Positions 23,498-37,600 are shown, counted from the stretch's first letter. The stretch: 64,000 bases of DNA from Cladopsammia gracilis (GCA_022457155.1 JAJGOT010000001.1:1516001-1580000); one strand, 5' to 3'. Notes: generated by a model not told the origin, from the sequence alone. Numbers and translations: made by a program.

Positions 23498-23692
23498 AAA
23501 TGTCCCAAAATGTCCTTTGCGTAGTTCGTTGGCTCTAGAAAACCTATTTGCAGTCTTGAAAGTGTCCAGTGTGTCCGTAATCGATTTGTGACAATGTATA
23601 AGTAGGTAGTTCTTGAGTCGTCGGAGGGCAGAAAATGTACGCTCTGAATTCGCCGATGCCACAGGTAATGTCAAATACAACCTTTTCGGCAC
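23498..23692 (-). pseudogene. hAT transposase C-terminal relic
   Basis: The minus-strand frame encodes LPVASANSERTFSALRRLKN, the hAT dimerisation-domain signature, then a decaying tail. There is no upstream transposase body, so it is a fragment. Adjacent G/C homopolymer tracts (about 23711-23735) border it. Confidence 0.7.
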
Positions 23693-25199
23693 CGAAATGT
23701 GTGAGGGAGAGGGGGGGGGGGGGGGGGGGGGGGGGCGTACCTCTCCCCTAAAAAAATCGTTTGGTGGGGCTACAGCCCCCTGCCCCCTGCCCCCCTGCTC
23801 CGCCGCCTATTACGTAGGTATCAACTGTTTGTCGGTGCTTCAAAAATAATTTTATGTCTTCAATCCGTTCTCAAAATTCTTACTATTCAATTCAAATTTA
23901 ACCTTAATTCCCCCTTAGCAGTGCTGTAAATGTAAAACGGGCTCCGTAGGCGCAGAAATTAGTTTCGGACTTGCGGAATCTGGCAAAGATTGTTCTAGAA
24001 TATCTGTCCACTCAATATTGACCATCGACCTACGTATTACTAATAAACCACCGATCCACCTACGCGATTGATCACAACAAAATTCGGTAGTAAAACTTAC
24101 TGTTGTTCGTGAACACAAATATCTTTTTTGGTAGAAGGAACCACTGTTCATATCAATTATTTGATCCTATAAGCTAACCTAGAAAACGTTTTTTTTTTTT
24201 TTTTAAACATGCCCGTTTTATGTAAACGTGTGGTTAAAGCAATGTTTAGTCTGACATAGAAGATCAAAGAAAGGCGGAAGAATGATACTGTATCGCTTTA
24301 TCTAATAAGCAAAAATTGTTAGCACGGATACATAAATTATACTGTGACAACTCGAAGCGGCTTCTTTTCGTCATTTTCTGCAGCGTTTGTTGCCGTTGTT
24401 CATATACATGGAAGGTGAGTCTACCAATATTAAAAGTTATTGCGGGGCGAGAAACTGTGAACGTTTATCAGAATAATCAGAATCACACCAAATGCTTACA
24501 AATCTACAATTCACTTACAATTCTATTTCTTTTTTAGATCAATTTTTAATTATTTTACAATACGCATGATAACTGAAGAAGACAAAGGGAATTCAGGAAA
24601 AATCGCACCCTGTTACAGGCAATCTCGCCGACTAAGGTATGGACGACTGCTTTGAGAAGATAGCTTCCTTAACCAAGCATCTTTAACTATCTTTAGTTAT
24701 GAAGTCCAGTCACATGAATCAGTTGTCCTTCAAATCCCTATTGAGCAACAGTTTCCTTATTGCGACCGTCTTGATGTTTCAATCAATCAATTCTCGGTGC
24801 ACATAAAATCGGCTTGAAACCTGGTCAAACGGATACAAACTATATAGCTATCTCCTGATTTCGATCGCTTCTATTTGATCTGCATGGAGGTTTTTTTCGA
24901 GTACCGACAAATTGACATACAGTTTTGATATAAACATGGCAATATACTAACACGTATTTTTTTCAATCCAGCCTAGAAAGGCTGTAATAAACATGATGAG
25001 GTCAGTCTTATTGCGCTTATTACCGTATGTCAGAAGTGGCGGCCGGACCGGTCAGTATGTCACTAGAATGCGGTTTTATGAATACTTGTTTCTACAAGTC
25101 CATCAAAAGGGTGCATACTATTCCCGAATTGTGCAGTCCGGCCGGCCAGTCCTGACAAATATAATAATGGAAAGCGCCTAATTAAAAATAGCATCCGAC

Positions 25200-25260
25200 T
25201 AGATTACGGAGGGTCGTGGGTTCAAATCCCATCTGGAACTCGGAATTTTTTTCCGAGTTT
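25200..25260 (+). repeat. tRNA-like SINE fragment
   Basis: Contains a B-box-like GGTTCAAATCCCATCT with an upstream stem, but no acceptor-stem partner or clear A-box. Probably a tRNA-derived SINE piece. Confidence 0.4.
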
Positions 25261-25479
25261 GATGCTATTTCTCTCATGTTTGAATTCTTTGTTTCGGCAG
25301 GGAAAAAGACTGCTCGCTCCCCCCCCCCCCCCCCCCCCCCTTGTCAGTGGAGTGTTTAATATGGGTGTAGCCCCTTTATTTCTCTTGCATCCTTTTATAG
25401 ACATGCATGTGTTATCCAGTAAGCTACTATATTTAGCAGGTATTGAGCGAATAGCGCTGCGCACTATTTATACCTAATC

Positions 25480-25605
25480 GTACATTTTTGGTACGCTTCG
25501 GCGCAATATCAGGCGACTTTGGTCGAGCCATGGTCCGTATTTTGGCGAGACGCAGTCGAGCCAAAATATTGTCTGTAGACAATATTTATTCCACATAGTG
25601 ACTTA
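25480..25605. repeat. Small hairpin repeat
   Basis: TTTTGGCGAGACGCAGTCGA followed by GCCAAAA forms a short hairpin with the same kind of tip as the other hairpin elements. ATATTGTCTGTAGACAATAT beside it is a second perfect palindrome. Confidence 0.6.
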
Positions 25606-26952
25606 ATCCTGTTAAAAAAAAAATGTGAATTCAAGTAGCCTCAGTTCCCACGTGTTGTCTTCCCATCATACCCCACTCGTGTGCCACACTCGTTCTCAAC
25701 TCGCGCTTTCCACTGTCGAACTCAGGCGTTAAAAAAACCTGCGGAAGGAAATATAATGAGCAGGTGGCAGTTTTTTTCTCTATATGTACTGTATCAATAC
25801 TGTACTTGTCTTTATTATTTGCTAAATTCGTATTCGTTTCCTTGGAAACAATGACATTTCGAACACTAAGAATAACTAAACCCAAATTATTGACGCCCAC
25901 CAACAATTACCAACCTCTCGAATAGAAAGCCTCTCAACAACCAAACCTAGACTGTTTAATTACTTATTACAAATGTGGTAAACTGTAATTATATTAAAAT
26001 ATAAGATTTAGCGAAGATTAAAATGAATATCAAAAGAGAGTTTTCCTGGCATAAATATATTATATTTTAATATATTCAGGTCAATTGCATAATGTTTTGT
26101 CCCGGTTAAGTTTAATTTATGCTTTATTGTTAAAACAGTTTCCGTGGTGTTCATTTCAATTGCGAAAAATTGCCAGATTGAAAAATATTCGCATACAGAA
26201 AGTTCAATTAGAATAAATCCGATGAAATATTTGGGAAAATAAGTTGCAAGTACTGAGAACGTACGACTCGTTTGATTGCGATTTGAATTTCCCCATGTCA
26301 ATGTTTGTGTTTTAGCCAATTATGGTAATTCAGAAATTATTATCAGCACGCCAAGACGTTTCTTCACAATGAATTAGAATTAAACTTAGATTAACCATTT
26401 TCTTGAATTCAGAGTGGTCAGCGTTAAAAATGGTTGCAAAAAATAGGCGGCAACAGCTGTTCTCACTTTGTTAAACACACGTCACTTAAATGCTCATTGC
26501 TGTAAGTTTAAAAGTCGGCAGCCAAATTTGAAATTCGTTGAGTGGCATATTGGCTGTACAGTCACTTTGCAAATATTTATTATAAACGTTTAAGTCCATC
26601 TTTGCCACAAGGTGCAAGAGTTTTTTTTCCGAGTTCCGCCATCACATCTGACTTGCCGGATAAACATTTAAATTAACGTTTACTGATCTTTACTTGCCTG
26701 GATTTTAATTTTTGTTAGCAGATAAAGGATTTTAAATCCAAGCCGAAAATGGAAGGCCTTCAGATGACGCACACAGTGCCGGATATTCACAAGCACGTTT
26801 CGCCAACACAAACACCACGGAAATAGCGTTTTTCTCTTCTCCATATGCTTCACAGATGTGCAAAGATGGCGATAAGGAAGACGGATTTGCATTGAAACTG
26901 ACAGCATTCTGTGTAGGTGAATGAAATAGACGCCGCGTAAACGGTTTTAAAC

Positions 26953-27104
26953 ATGGAAGAAAACCATGCGGCTGGCGAAGGAACAATTCCTGCTGACGCT
27001 AATTTGGACGGGAGCTTTGAATTCGAATTTGAATCGATATCATGTTTTGTTATCTCCAAGGACTGCAAACCAAGGCGATGGATAATTCAGCTGATAAAAT
27101 GGCC
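26953..27104 (+). other. CaV3 exon 1: cytoplasmic N-terminus
   Basis: Encodes an acidic N-terminus of about 50 residues. It ends in [20 protein letters not shown], which matches the FYLSQDSRPRSW...NPW segment just before IS1 in vertebrate CaV3. An in-frame TAA 15 nt upstream of the ATG makes a longer N-terminus unlikely unless an upstream spliced exon exists. The exon ends in phase 2 at GGCC, directly before ATATCCTTTT. Confidence 0.88.
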
Positions 27105-30100
27105 ATATCCTTTTGAAAATGCAGCGTATACTAGTGGGTTTACTACATTTAAGTCAGAATTTAGCATTTCATTTGTCGCAGCAAGCTTCAGGGTTTGAGA
27201 GGTTTGGAAGGGTGAAATGAGGGATATCGAATACTTGAAATCGATATCAATGCAATAACTAGAGAATGACGATATATATAGTGCCATATTATGTGACAAA
27301 AAGGCTTTACCGCATGCGATTTGGCTAGTTTGCATCGGCCACTTTAGAACCCCGAATAAACGATGGAAAAAGTGTGATCTGTTGACAGTTAAAATACAAT
27401 TCGGGAATCCATGAAATTTTGCATTTCTAAATTGAATCGAATGATGACTCGACGATGAAAAAAAAATTGAGATTTTGTCAAAATGCTCTAAGTCTGTCTT
27501 GGCCTTTTGTAAACTTTACAAAATTTAATAGAAAAGTGTAATCGAAAATATTGATACCTTTGGAAGGAAAACTCATAGCATTTCCAGCTTAAAGATACTT
27601 AGTTTTTGCTATTGTTGTTTGTTGTATAATTTTCTCATTTTCTTAGGCTGCTCATTTTTTATTTCTCCTGATATATTTCGTTTTCTCAACAAAATTATAC
27701 CCCGTAATTAAGGTTTATGAGCCTTTTGCACACGTAAAATAAGGTATTTTACTCAAATATTTGTCACGGGCCATATAATTATTATTTTAAACTATACGTG
27801 ACTGCAAACGGGCAACGTAACAAATAATGAATACCGATTAGAAATTGAAGCTCGTGCAAATCGAGAGAGGTCGGGAAAGTAAATTAATTCAATTCTGGCG
27901 TAAGCCCTAATGCGTTGAGAACGACCTCACTAGAAAAATAATGTATTTTAGGAGTAATATAAATGTTAATTTAGATGTTGTTGTTTTCGTTTTTGGTAAC
28001 TCAATTGGCTTTAATCATGGAACACATTAAAGAGAAGACGCAGTAGAAAAGAATACTAAAATTAGTGTTAATGGGTGTTTTTGTAGAAAGCTAGGGAAGT
28101 TGGAACAAAATATAAACAGACAGATGCCGGAAAAAGAGTGGGTTTTAAAGAAAGCACTCAGCGAGAAACGAAAATGTGGACAGAAATAGGCGTCAAATCG
28201 GTATGTTTAAAAGAAGGAAGATAAAGTTTTTGGATCTCCTAGGAACATTTTTGATAATAAAAACATTGTTCCGTTGTTATATGCTGGCAGACAAACAGTA
28301 AAAGGAGAATCATTGTATATTTGGACTTTTGGCAGCTGTATGAATTTGTTTGTCAGAGCGATTAAAAATAGTATTGAAAACATTGTATATTGTTTTGGTT
28401 CAAATGATTGCTTTGCATTGCGTTATCTTATTTTCAAAATTCCCCACCACTTACATTTTAATTGCTTTTTGTTGTTATAAGAGCTTTTAGTCGCTGTTAT
28501 CGTTTGTTTGTTGTCAAATTGTAAACTGTAAATTTGAATAAATGTTGATTAATTTTGCTGTAATTAAGGAAATCGATAACAAAATCATGTTCTTTATCTC
28601 TCTTCTTTGATCGGTCAATGAATTGCTCCCTGCATAATAATTTATACACTCCTAAAAAACGCCGTAGTTGTTTTATTTAGTCCAATTTCTTAGTTTTCTT
28701 AAAAGGATGAAAATAAAGCTTTATTACTCAGATTCACTCTAGGTCATCGCAATAAATTGTTTCGTTTTTCATCACCTTGAGGAACAAAGTTATAATAAAT
28801 AAATAATTGTGGTCTGTTTGGGAACTTGAATCAAAGCCTTTTCTCGACTGGAAAGGGAGGGGGGTTATCGACCGAAAGGTATGCCCCGGCTTAGTATACA
28901 AAATGGCAGCGAAATTTGAGTTTTAGTATTTGAAAAGGTAGCGAACATGGACTGAATAGCAATTATAAATCAAAGTATTTGAAAGGGTAGCAAAACCATA
29001 GACAGTTAAACTATATGCAAATATTACGCTTGCCTCCTGAACAAAAAAAATGGTCAGAACAGTTCTCTTGTTTTTTATTGTCCTGTTTCACAGCGTTTAT
29101 GTGGAAAGTTGTTACTGTTATGATAGAGTAGTTTTCAATTGAGTGTCGAAAGTAATTACACAATTGCTTTGGTTTTGCATTGCTACGCTTTGTGATTGGC
29201 TAAAAAATCTCGCGCCACTTTCTCGACCAATCAGAAGTAAAACCAAAATGAATCGTGACTTGCTCGCACACGCTTTCCCGCGCTTGGCGCTGCCGACATA
29301 TAATTGCTTCGAGCTCTGATTGGTTCATTGTATTGTTTACGGCTGCTGTGATTGGTCAGAGTAATTACTTTGGTTTTGGTTTGACGACATTCAATTGAAG
29401 ACTGCTCTAGTGACGATAGTGATTAATAAGCGATTGAGCGGCTGTATAATCTTCCTTAACGTTATTGTACATGGTTCGAGCGAATCAGCATGTTTGTGAT
29501 CGTCATCAATTGCGTCACATTAGCCATGTTCAATCCGCTGGACAAACAGTGTCTAACAACGAGGTGTCAGGTGCTCGAGAACATCGAACATTTCGTCTTC
29601 GCTTTCTTTTTTGCGGAAATGGTGATCAAGATGGTGGCGATGGGAATTATTGGAAAAAAAGGTTACTTACAGGACACTTGGAACAGACTGGACTGCTTCA
29701 TTGTCATAATTGGGTAAGAGTGACCTATCTTACAATGCATCGTATTTTTAACAAATAGATTCCATTTGGCCGTGTTTCTGTTCAGTTATAGATCACAGAT
29801 GACGTCAAAATGTGGTAAGAACAAAAAAGTGGCACACGAGCCGCAGGCGAGTGTGTCACTGATGTTCTTACCACATTTTGACGTCTTCTGTGATCTATAA
29901 CTGAACAGACACACGGACAAATGGAATCTATTTGTTTTATACAATGAACAGAAAAGTAAAAAGAGTAAAATTACGAACTTGCCTCGTAGCGCTCGACTGT
30001 TCGAAGATTTGTTCCAGTTTAGGTATTTTTCAAGTCGCCAAGAACACTTTTCGTCTTGGTTTCTTCTTTTTCTTACTTGTAAACAGCTCCTGCTAAACAT

Positions 30101-33100
30101 TTTTCGAGGCTTTCACTTGCTCAATCCAGAATAATCTCGCAAACATTTTCAAAACTATGCGCCATGTTGGACAAAACAAAGGAAATAATTTTCCTATGAC
30201 GTCAGCCGTGCGTCTGTACTCTGATAGATCACAGGCAACGACCAATCACAGAGCGCGTAGTATTCAGTTCATTGTATATATAATAAGCAATAGACCACGA
30301 ATTTCTATGGTTTATCGGTTCAGTAAATCACGCGGGGTGTTGTTGGTAGAACATGAGAAAATATTTTCGAGTGAACCGTATTTTCGCTTCAAATTACGGT
30401 GGTGGTGGTTTGAAGGAGGTGGGAAGGGGGGAAGGGGCTACTGTTTCCTGTTCAAATGGTAGTTCTTATTTTACCCATTGTTTTTCAGCTTGATCGAGAA
30501 AGCATTCCAACATGGCAACTATTTGACCATCATACGGGCATGCAGAGTTCTGAGGCCACTACGCGCAATCAACAAAGTTCCAAGTAAGTATACCGAAACC
30601 TGTTATTTTAGATCTCTCTGTGGTTATAATAGATCTCTTCTTGAACTGACTTCATTGAGAGGGGTCGTAGCTGTCCATACGATGTCTGTGATTGACGAAC
30701 GATACAATTGATATATCACTTGAACAATGCCCCTATATCCCTCATCCCTATCCCAGCGGGACAAATCTATTGTTTTCTTAGCGAATCACAGACATCGTTT
30801 GGACAAGTGCAGGACTACCCACTTCATTAAGCATAATGTCTCATCTTTATTGGTGGAACGTACATTTCTTAGTTAAGGGGGCGATCCCTTTCCAAGAACG
30901 GGTCTGTTTGTTTAATTTGGTAATGTATGTTACATCTAATTGAGGAAACATTATCTGGAAAAAGCATAAAACATAAACGATATAAAATACTATTAACTTT
31001 TTTAGCTTTGTAAATAGTATTTTAAATCTTAAAGTGAATATTATGGGCATAAACGATACTACAACGCAATGGAATTCTGAGCACGAGATAATACGGCTTG
31101 CTAACATTCCATTTATTCGGTGGTATCATTCATATGGTTTATCCGTTTTACCCGTTCACTTAACGTTTTTTAAGTATTGTTTAAAAAACGAGCAGTAGTG
31201 TATTATCAGGTTTAAAAACTCGAGGCGAAGCCTCGAGTTTTTACACCTGATAAAGCACGTACTGCGAGTTTTTTGAACGGCTTCAAAAACATTCTTTCAA
31301 AAGCGTGTCCCTTCGGAATTAAAACAATTGTGCTTTTGTGCAAAGAGGAAATTAGCATACAGGAAAAACAAGTAGACTGATTAGCATACAACACATGTGC
31401 CACGTCTTCGACGAAGTGACCATTGCTTCGCGGCTTCTGTCGAAAGTTTTGGGATTTTAAAGTTCTGAGGAAAACATCTACTTAAAAATGCTATACCAAA
31501 GTTGACAGGTACGGTAGATAAAACGTCTGAAATAATTTTTTTCAGTGTTAGAGAACGAGTAGAAATAAGCAGCTTCCACCTGCGAACCAGTCGCTTACCT
31601 GGCAATTTACACGAGGGCGCTGGTGTGATTCAAATAACGGCTCACTTGTTAAACTGTTGGTTGTTCATTTTGTTGAAAAGATTCCAAATCGAATGGCGAA
31701 AGACCAGATTTTTTTAATTCGTAAAAACAGTACTGATCAAAAATATTAAAGTCACCGTGTGTTGCACTAAGAATCCTGAACAATTACTACCCATATTAGT
31801 ATTCTTTATATAAAGAAAGCGTGTGATCTTTATATAAATATCACGGTGGTCATTTTAAAATCATTTTCATTAAAAATTCAGCGATAATTGCATTGTTTGC
31901 CCATTCAGCCCCACACTCCCCTGTGACTGAAATCAAAGCCGCCGCCAGGCTTTTTATAATGACCGTAGATTACCAGGGGTCAATTCAATAAAACTTTTAC
32001 AAATGTAATTTACAAGTGTAGCCATTGTTTCAGAGGTTGAAAACAATAGCTACACTTGAAAATTACACTTGCAAAAGTTTTATTGAATTGACCCCAGGTA
32101 TAAAGGTTCATACACGTGATCGATTTGCGTCGTGTGATTGGCTGATATGCTAATGAATTATTAATTAGTTTTTGAATTAGGTATAATTAATAATGTATGT
32201 CATTTAGGACATTCAGTTGCAGGTATTATCAGTTGTATTATGCCATATATGTCATTCTGTATTGCGGGTTTTATGTCATGTTGGTCATTCTGTATTGCAG
32301 GTATTCGTATTCTAGTGACTCTCCTGCTGGATACGCTACCAATGCTGGGAAATGTTCTACTTTTGTCGTTTTTAATCTTCTTCGTGTTCGGCATAATCAG
32401 CGTACAGCTGTGGCAAGGAAAGCTGAGAAACCGCTGCTTTACCAACTATAATGAGAATTCAGCGTTCTTCAGCAGGTATTAATTTAGGTTGTAGTCCTTC
32501 ACAGTATGTACTAAATTATCTCTTTTAGACTTATGTAAAAAATATATTATATTGCTATTAATCTCTGAAGTTTTCCGATCTTAGCAATCTTAGCGATCTC
32601 AGCTTCTCGCTCCACCACGAGATTATAAACATATAACTAAAGACAGTTTACACTTAGCTATGGTATCAGTATGTCCTGCAGATTTGAGCTGCAAAGTCTT
32701 GAGGTGTGCACTAGCTAAATTTGCTGGTACACCACAAAATAAAAACTAGAGCTATAAACTTCTATACCGTTCAATAAAAGGATAAATATGTAGGCGTGGT
32801 GTGCAACCTATTTGGAAAAAGGGAATTTTAAAATTTGTTAAGATTGTTAACACTGATATTAAGTAATAGTTCACAATAAATGGCAGCTTTTAGCAGTAAC
32901 ACATCAGGCCCCGGTTGCACAAAAGGTGGATAGCACTATCCACCGAATAAATCACTCTCCAATGAATAATTATCAGCAAAATCCTTTGTGTTATCCACTG
33001 GACAGCAATTTATCCGGTGGATAGCGCTGTCCACCTATTGAACATCCTGGCCAGTACTGAGTATAACACGGGCATCGAGCGCATATCCCTGTTTTTTTTT

Positions 33101-34606
33101 TTATCTAGCCGAAAAAATTTAGCTGGCGAAAGCTAAACAAAACGGACTGTTGTAACATAACAGATAACCTTTGATGGCAGCTACAAATTAATTGCAAGGT
33201 CAAGCTACAAGTTGGCTCGGAATTTAACAAATAATCCTGTTTTTTTTTTTTATGTGTACAGATATAACCAGTCAGTGTATTATCAACCATCCTTCAACCG
33301 ACCAGATTTTTTGTGCTCTCTGCCAGAAGATCACGGCACCAGCAAGTGTTCTGATATCGCTCCGTATTTTTCAGGCAATAAGGAATGTCACGGCTCCTTC
33401 GAGAATAACTCTGTTGCGAATATATCTCTCTGTGTGAATTGGAATAAATACTATACCAGCTGCAGACCCGACGGCCGTAACCCATTTTATGACACAACAT
33501 CGTTCGACAATATCGGTATTGCATGGATCGCTATATTTCAGGTAATCGTTTAATCATGTATTGTCCGAAAATCAAAATTATAAAACAAATCCAATCCGTG
33601 GTAACCCGCGGAAAGCAACATTGTTAATTCTCGATTCACGTTGAATAGCAATTTTTATTCCTTTTTCGCTGACAACAATAAAAACGTCTAGCAAACGATA
33701 GCTTAGTCATAACCATTCACAATATCTGTAACCCAAATAAACAATGCGAGCGCAGCCAATAAGAACTGAAATTAGAAATATATACAGTATACAGCCTGTA
33801 CAAACAGGGAAAAGCCGAATAGCCAAGTAATTTTGATCTTTCAAGCCGACGGTAGAAGCCGTCAGCAAGGCTAAATTAGATAGCGATAGACTAAATTATC
33901 AACAACCACAAAATACATTTTTCTTGTAATATTAGCATGCGTTATCACAAATTGTTATATAGCTGGAGTTTTTTCTCAAATCACATGGCTGATTCCTAGA
34001 GAAACAGTGAATTTTGTTTCCCTCGAATCTTGATGCATATGTTTCCCTCGACTTCGTCTCCGCTTTCTCGGGAAACAAAATTCATTGTTTCCGTCGGGTC
34101 CATTCATTAAGTGTTTAATACCAGCGTTGTCCACTCATTGGATTTTAACAGGTTATTACCTTGGAAGGCTGGTCAGATATCATGTATTTTGTTCAAGATG
34201 CTCACAGCTTTTGGAACTGGATTTACTTTGTTGTACTTATAGTGGTAAGTTCGAATCAATTCCTTCTGTAGATTCCTTGGTCGGTTTTTACGAGAAAGCA
34301 TCATATTCCGTATTTTTATAGAAAATTTCAGATTGGAGAACTAGGTACGAGAATGACGATAAGTACGTCTTTTAAATTTCAAACGGCAGTGAGATTCTCA
34401 GAGCCCTCGTCCCTGCTTGTTGCTGACTATGCGGGAGAGAAGTAGTCTCCAAGACGCCCCGGGACTAGTGTGATAGATGACAATCTTAAGCATGTGTAAT
34501 AGGTTTGAAAATACTCGCACTTAGTCTCGTATTCCTAAGTGAGATCCCTAATATTGCCGGAATCTTGGAAGAACAAGGGTTGCTGTGGAAACATTCGTCG
34601 GTGGGC

Positions 34607-34674
<68 letters not shown>

Positions 34675-37600
34675 CACTTTATTTAAGTGTCAAGGTATTT
34701 AGCGCGCGAGCACTAATAGGATAGTTTCTCTACAACCGTTTCGAATCCTTCAACCATTCACAACGGTAAATCATTTTAATGTCGTGTTCATTTCACTTGG
34801 TTACTAAAAAATTATCGTTGATATTTTCAAGCTGGGTTCAAGCCAGTGTGGAAAAATATGGAAACGTAAGATCATGAAAAGACAATTCTTAATTAAGAGA
34901 AGAGATATGTTGTTGTATGTTATTTATTCATATTTATTATCCATTCTATTTTACAGATGGGTTCATTTTTCCTTGTGAACTTGTGCCTAGTGGTGATCAC
35001 TATGCAATTCCAAGAAACAAAGGCACGTGAGATAGAGCTCATGGAAAACAGCAGAGATGACGAACTCCACTCGTCAAATTCATTGATGACCTTTGTCAGG
35101 TTTATCCAAAAGTTGTGTAACTGCACTTCCCAAGATAAGGAACCGCGCGTCCATCACCACCATCACCACTTTTACCATCACCACCATTTTCATCATCACA
35201 TGTACAACTGCTTTGTTCCATCTTCCCCAGGGATTTTTTCAAATGCAGGAAACGACTCTATTTTTTCCCCTTCATCAGACATACCGAAGATAAAGGTCGG
35301 AGGAGGGGATGAGTTGTCATTTTCCTCAAACCCCGATGAACCTGAAGGACAGCAAGAATGTCTTGCCCAAACTGAAAGAACATCTCGAAGAAGCTCAAAA
35401 ACGTCCGTATGCTCACATACTTTATCTATCCACGCTGAAACTTCTGCAGCGGTTTCTATCGAAGAAATCGTGGCGCAAACAAAGACAAGTGTAACTTTAA
35501 ACATTCCCTCACCGACCGCTTCTGTGAGCTTCTTTGCGTTTGCTTCAAGTAACAGCGCTAGCAGAAAAAATTCTGGCACAAGAAAATCTGAGGTTGCTGC
35601 GTCTACAACTGTTTCTTCAGAAATTAACCCACAATATTCGAGCGTAAGCTCATTGCAAGAAAACCAAAATGAAACTACAACTGAAAAAAAGGAAGAAAAG
35701 AAGTCATCAATTCGACGTAAAGACAAAGACTTGTTAAAATACCGTCGCTTTAGCCAGCCAGCACATGCAAAGTTGACTCGCACTCCATCGCCAAGTGCTT
35801 CAACCTACAGCCCCTCAGAAATATTTAATGAAGAAACCAACCCTGGAGATTCTCGTGCGAGTGAAATAAATCCAGAACATTTGCAGATGGATGAGATTTT
35901 GACTTCTCCTAAACGTAACGCGGGAAAAACGGATAAGGATAGAAATATTTCATTTCAAGACTTCGCTAAGGAGAGGTTGGATGACGATTTCCAAACAGCT
36001 GAAACAGCGGTAGCCTCTAGTAAGGGAAAGAAACCATCAATGTCTCATCGGACTGTTTCTACTCTAAGTGAAGATGATATGTTTGAAAGTCTATTTAACT
36101 TAGGACAAAGTGCCTCGTATGATGTCACAGCAAATAAAGGCGTCTGGCAAAGGTTCAGGGCTCTCTGCAGGAAGATTACCGTTAGCAAACAGTTCACGTT
36201 TCTGATCATGAGTGTTATTCTGTTGAACATGATCTGCATGGGCCTTGAACATTATGAGCAGGTAGGTGACTAACTCATTCCCAGACTAACTCATTCCCTA
36301 ATTCAGTTATTTAGAGCAGTTTTCACTCCCAATTGAGTGTCGTAAAACCAAAACCAAAGTAATTACTCTGACCAATCACAGCAGTCGTAAACAATCCAAT
36401 TAATGCAATGGCGTGAACCAATCAGAGCTCGAAGCAATTACATGTCGCCGGTGCCAAGCGCGGGAAAACGCGTGAAAGCAAGTCATGATTGGTTTTGGTT
36501 TTACTTCTGATTGGTTGAGAAAGTGGCGCGAGAATTTTTAGCCAATCACAAAGCATAGCAATGCAAAACCAAAGCAATTGTGTAATTACTCAGTTGACAC
36601 TCAATTGAAAACTGCTCTATTGTAGCCGTTGGCATATGCATATAAATGTAAAACAATTGCAATAACTACCATTTGCAAAGATAATAAAATATCTGTTTTA
36701 AGAAACCAGTAAGTTTTGTGAAAGGAAGCCTAGGTCTGGTGAAATAATGTGTCAGAGCTATGGGCCCAACTAAATTCCAAGGGCAAATATCCAAGCATAG
36801 TTTTGTAGCCCGCAAAAGGAAGCTTTTTCTTTCGAAATATTCTTAAGTACCCTCTTTTGAATTTCTCCGGATGATAGGTGGGTCTGATCGCAGATTAGGA
36901 CTCTACTAAAGCCATTTCTAGTTTGCTTAAAGCAGCCAGTCAATTTAAGAAGAAGGATTTACTTTGGTAAAAACTAAACTGGATGATAGGACAACTGAAA
37001 TTTAAAAAGCTGGAGCGGAATATCGCGTTCACTTACGGCTCCCTCGAGAAAGCATTTAACGGATTATAAGCTTGTTCAACAACACCATTTAATTATCTCT
37101 GGTAATCAGTCGTTCTATTGGTATACCATTAAGTATAAAACGTTAAAAACATTTCCAAGAAAAAAAGCCTAGCAGCGGTGAGAGCGCAATTAAATGGTGG
37201 AGCCTCCCATTAAGAATTCCTTCGCGAGCGCTTTTAAAAGTACTAAACGTGTTAGGTCGTGTTATGTGATGCTTATTGTCTGAATCACCGTTGTCTATTC
37301 GCAAACGAAATTTCAGTACCTGCTAACACTGCACGAAAAAATGGATTTACATGGGTGGCAAAACAGTAGTAAACATGTAGCAAAGACGACATTTGCACAA
37401 CTTTGCTCATCTTTGCAGCAAATCAAAACTTGATGTTTGCACTTTATTTGCAAAGAAAGCAAAGCTGGTAAATTCCACATTTTCTTTATGTTTGCTTGGC
37501 ATGGCAAAGATGAGGAAATATGAAATTTGCTTGGGGTAGCAAAGATATAGTAAATTTTCGCGCAGATGCATATTTACACCACATTTGCACACAATTTGCA

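Larger units (their letters stand above)
18990..26952. other. Repeat-rich intergenic interval upstream of CaV3
   Basis: No conserved coding exon is visible on either strand between the LINE remnant and CaV3 exon 1. Contents are AT-rich unique DNA, the hAT relic, C/G-tract elements, a SINE-like fragment and small hairpins. The CaV3 promoter and any 5' UTR exons should lie near the right end, but I see no clear core promoter motif. Confidence 0.55.
29471..34244 (+). other. CaV3 exons 2-6: domain I (S1 to pore)
   Basis: Exon 2 (29471-29713) encodes IS1-IS3, including [14 protein letters not shown] and [14 protein letters not shown]. Exon 3 (30489-30583) carries the IS4 voltage sensor [17 protein letters not shown]. 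Exon 4 (32301-32475) gives IS5, [17 protein letters not shown]. Exon 5 (33262-33541) is the large cysteine-rich extracellular turret, with at least six Cys and NXS/T sites (for example NNS and NIS), then FDNIG. Exon 6 (34152-34244) has the selectivity filter TLEGW and the start of IS6. Introns 2 and 3 hold hairpin elements. Introns 4 and 5 contain no gene I can see, and intron 6 has a trinucleotide repeat. Confidence 0.94.

Noticed and set aside
25200..25260. Functional tRNA gene
   Set aside because: Only a T-arm-like block is present; no acceptor stem or convincing A-box.
27105..27198. Continuation of the CaV3 N-terminal frame to 27198
   Set aside because: The frame continues only by chance into the AT-AC intron; the conserved WFERISM resumes at 29471.
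35196..35783. 195-codon open frame on the minus strand
   Set aside because: It lies wholly antisense to CaV3 exon 7 and mirrors its Ser/Thr-rich linker; no domain or splice support.
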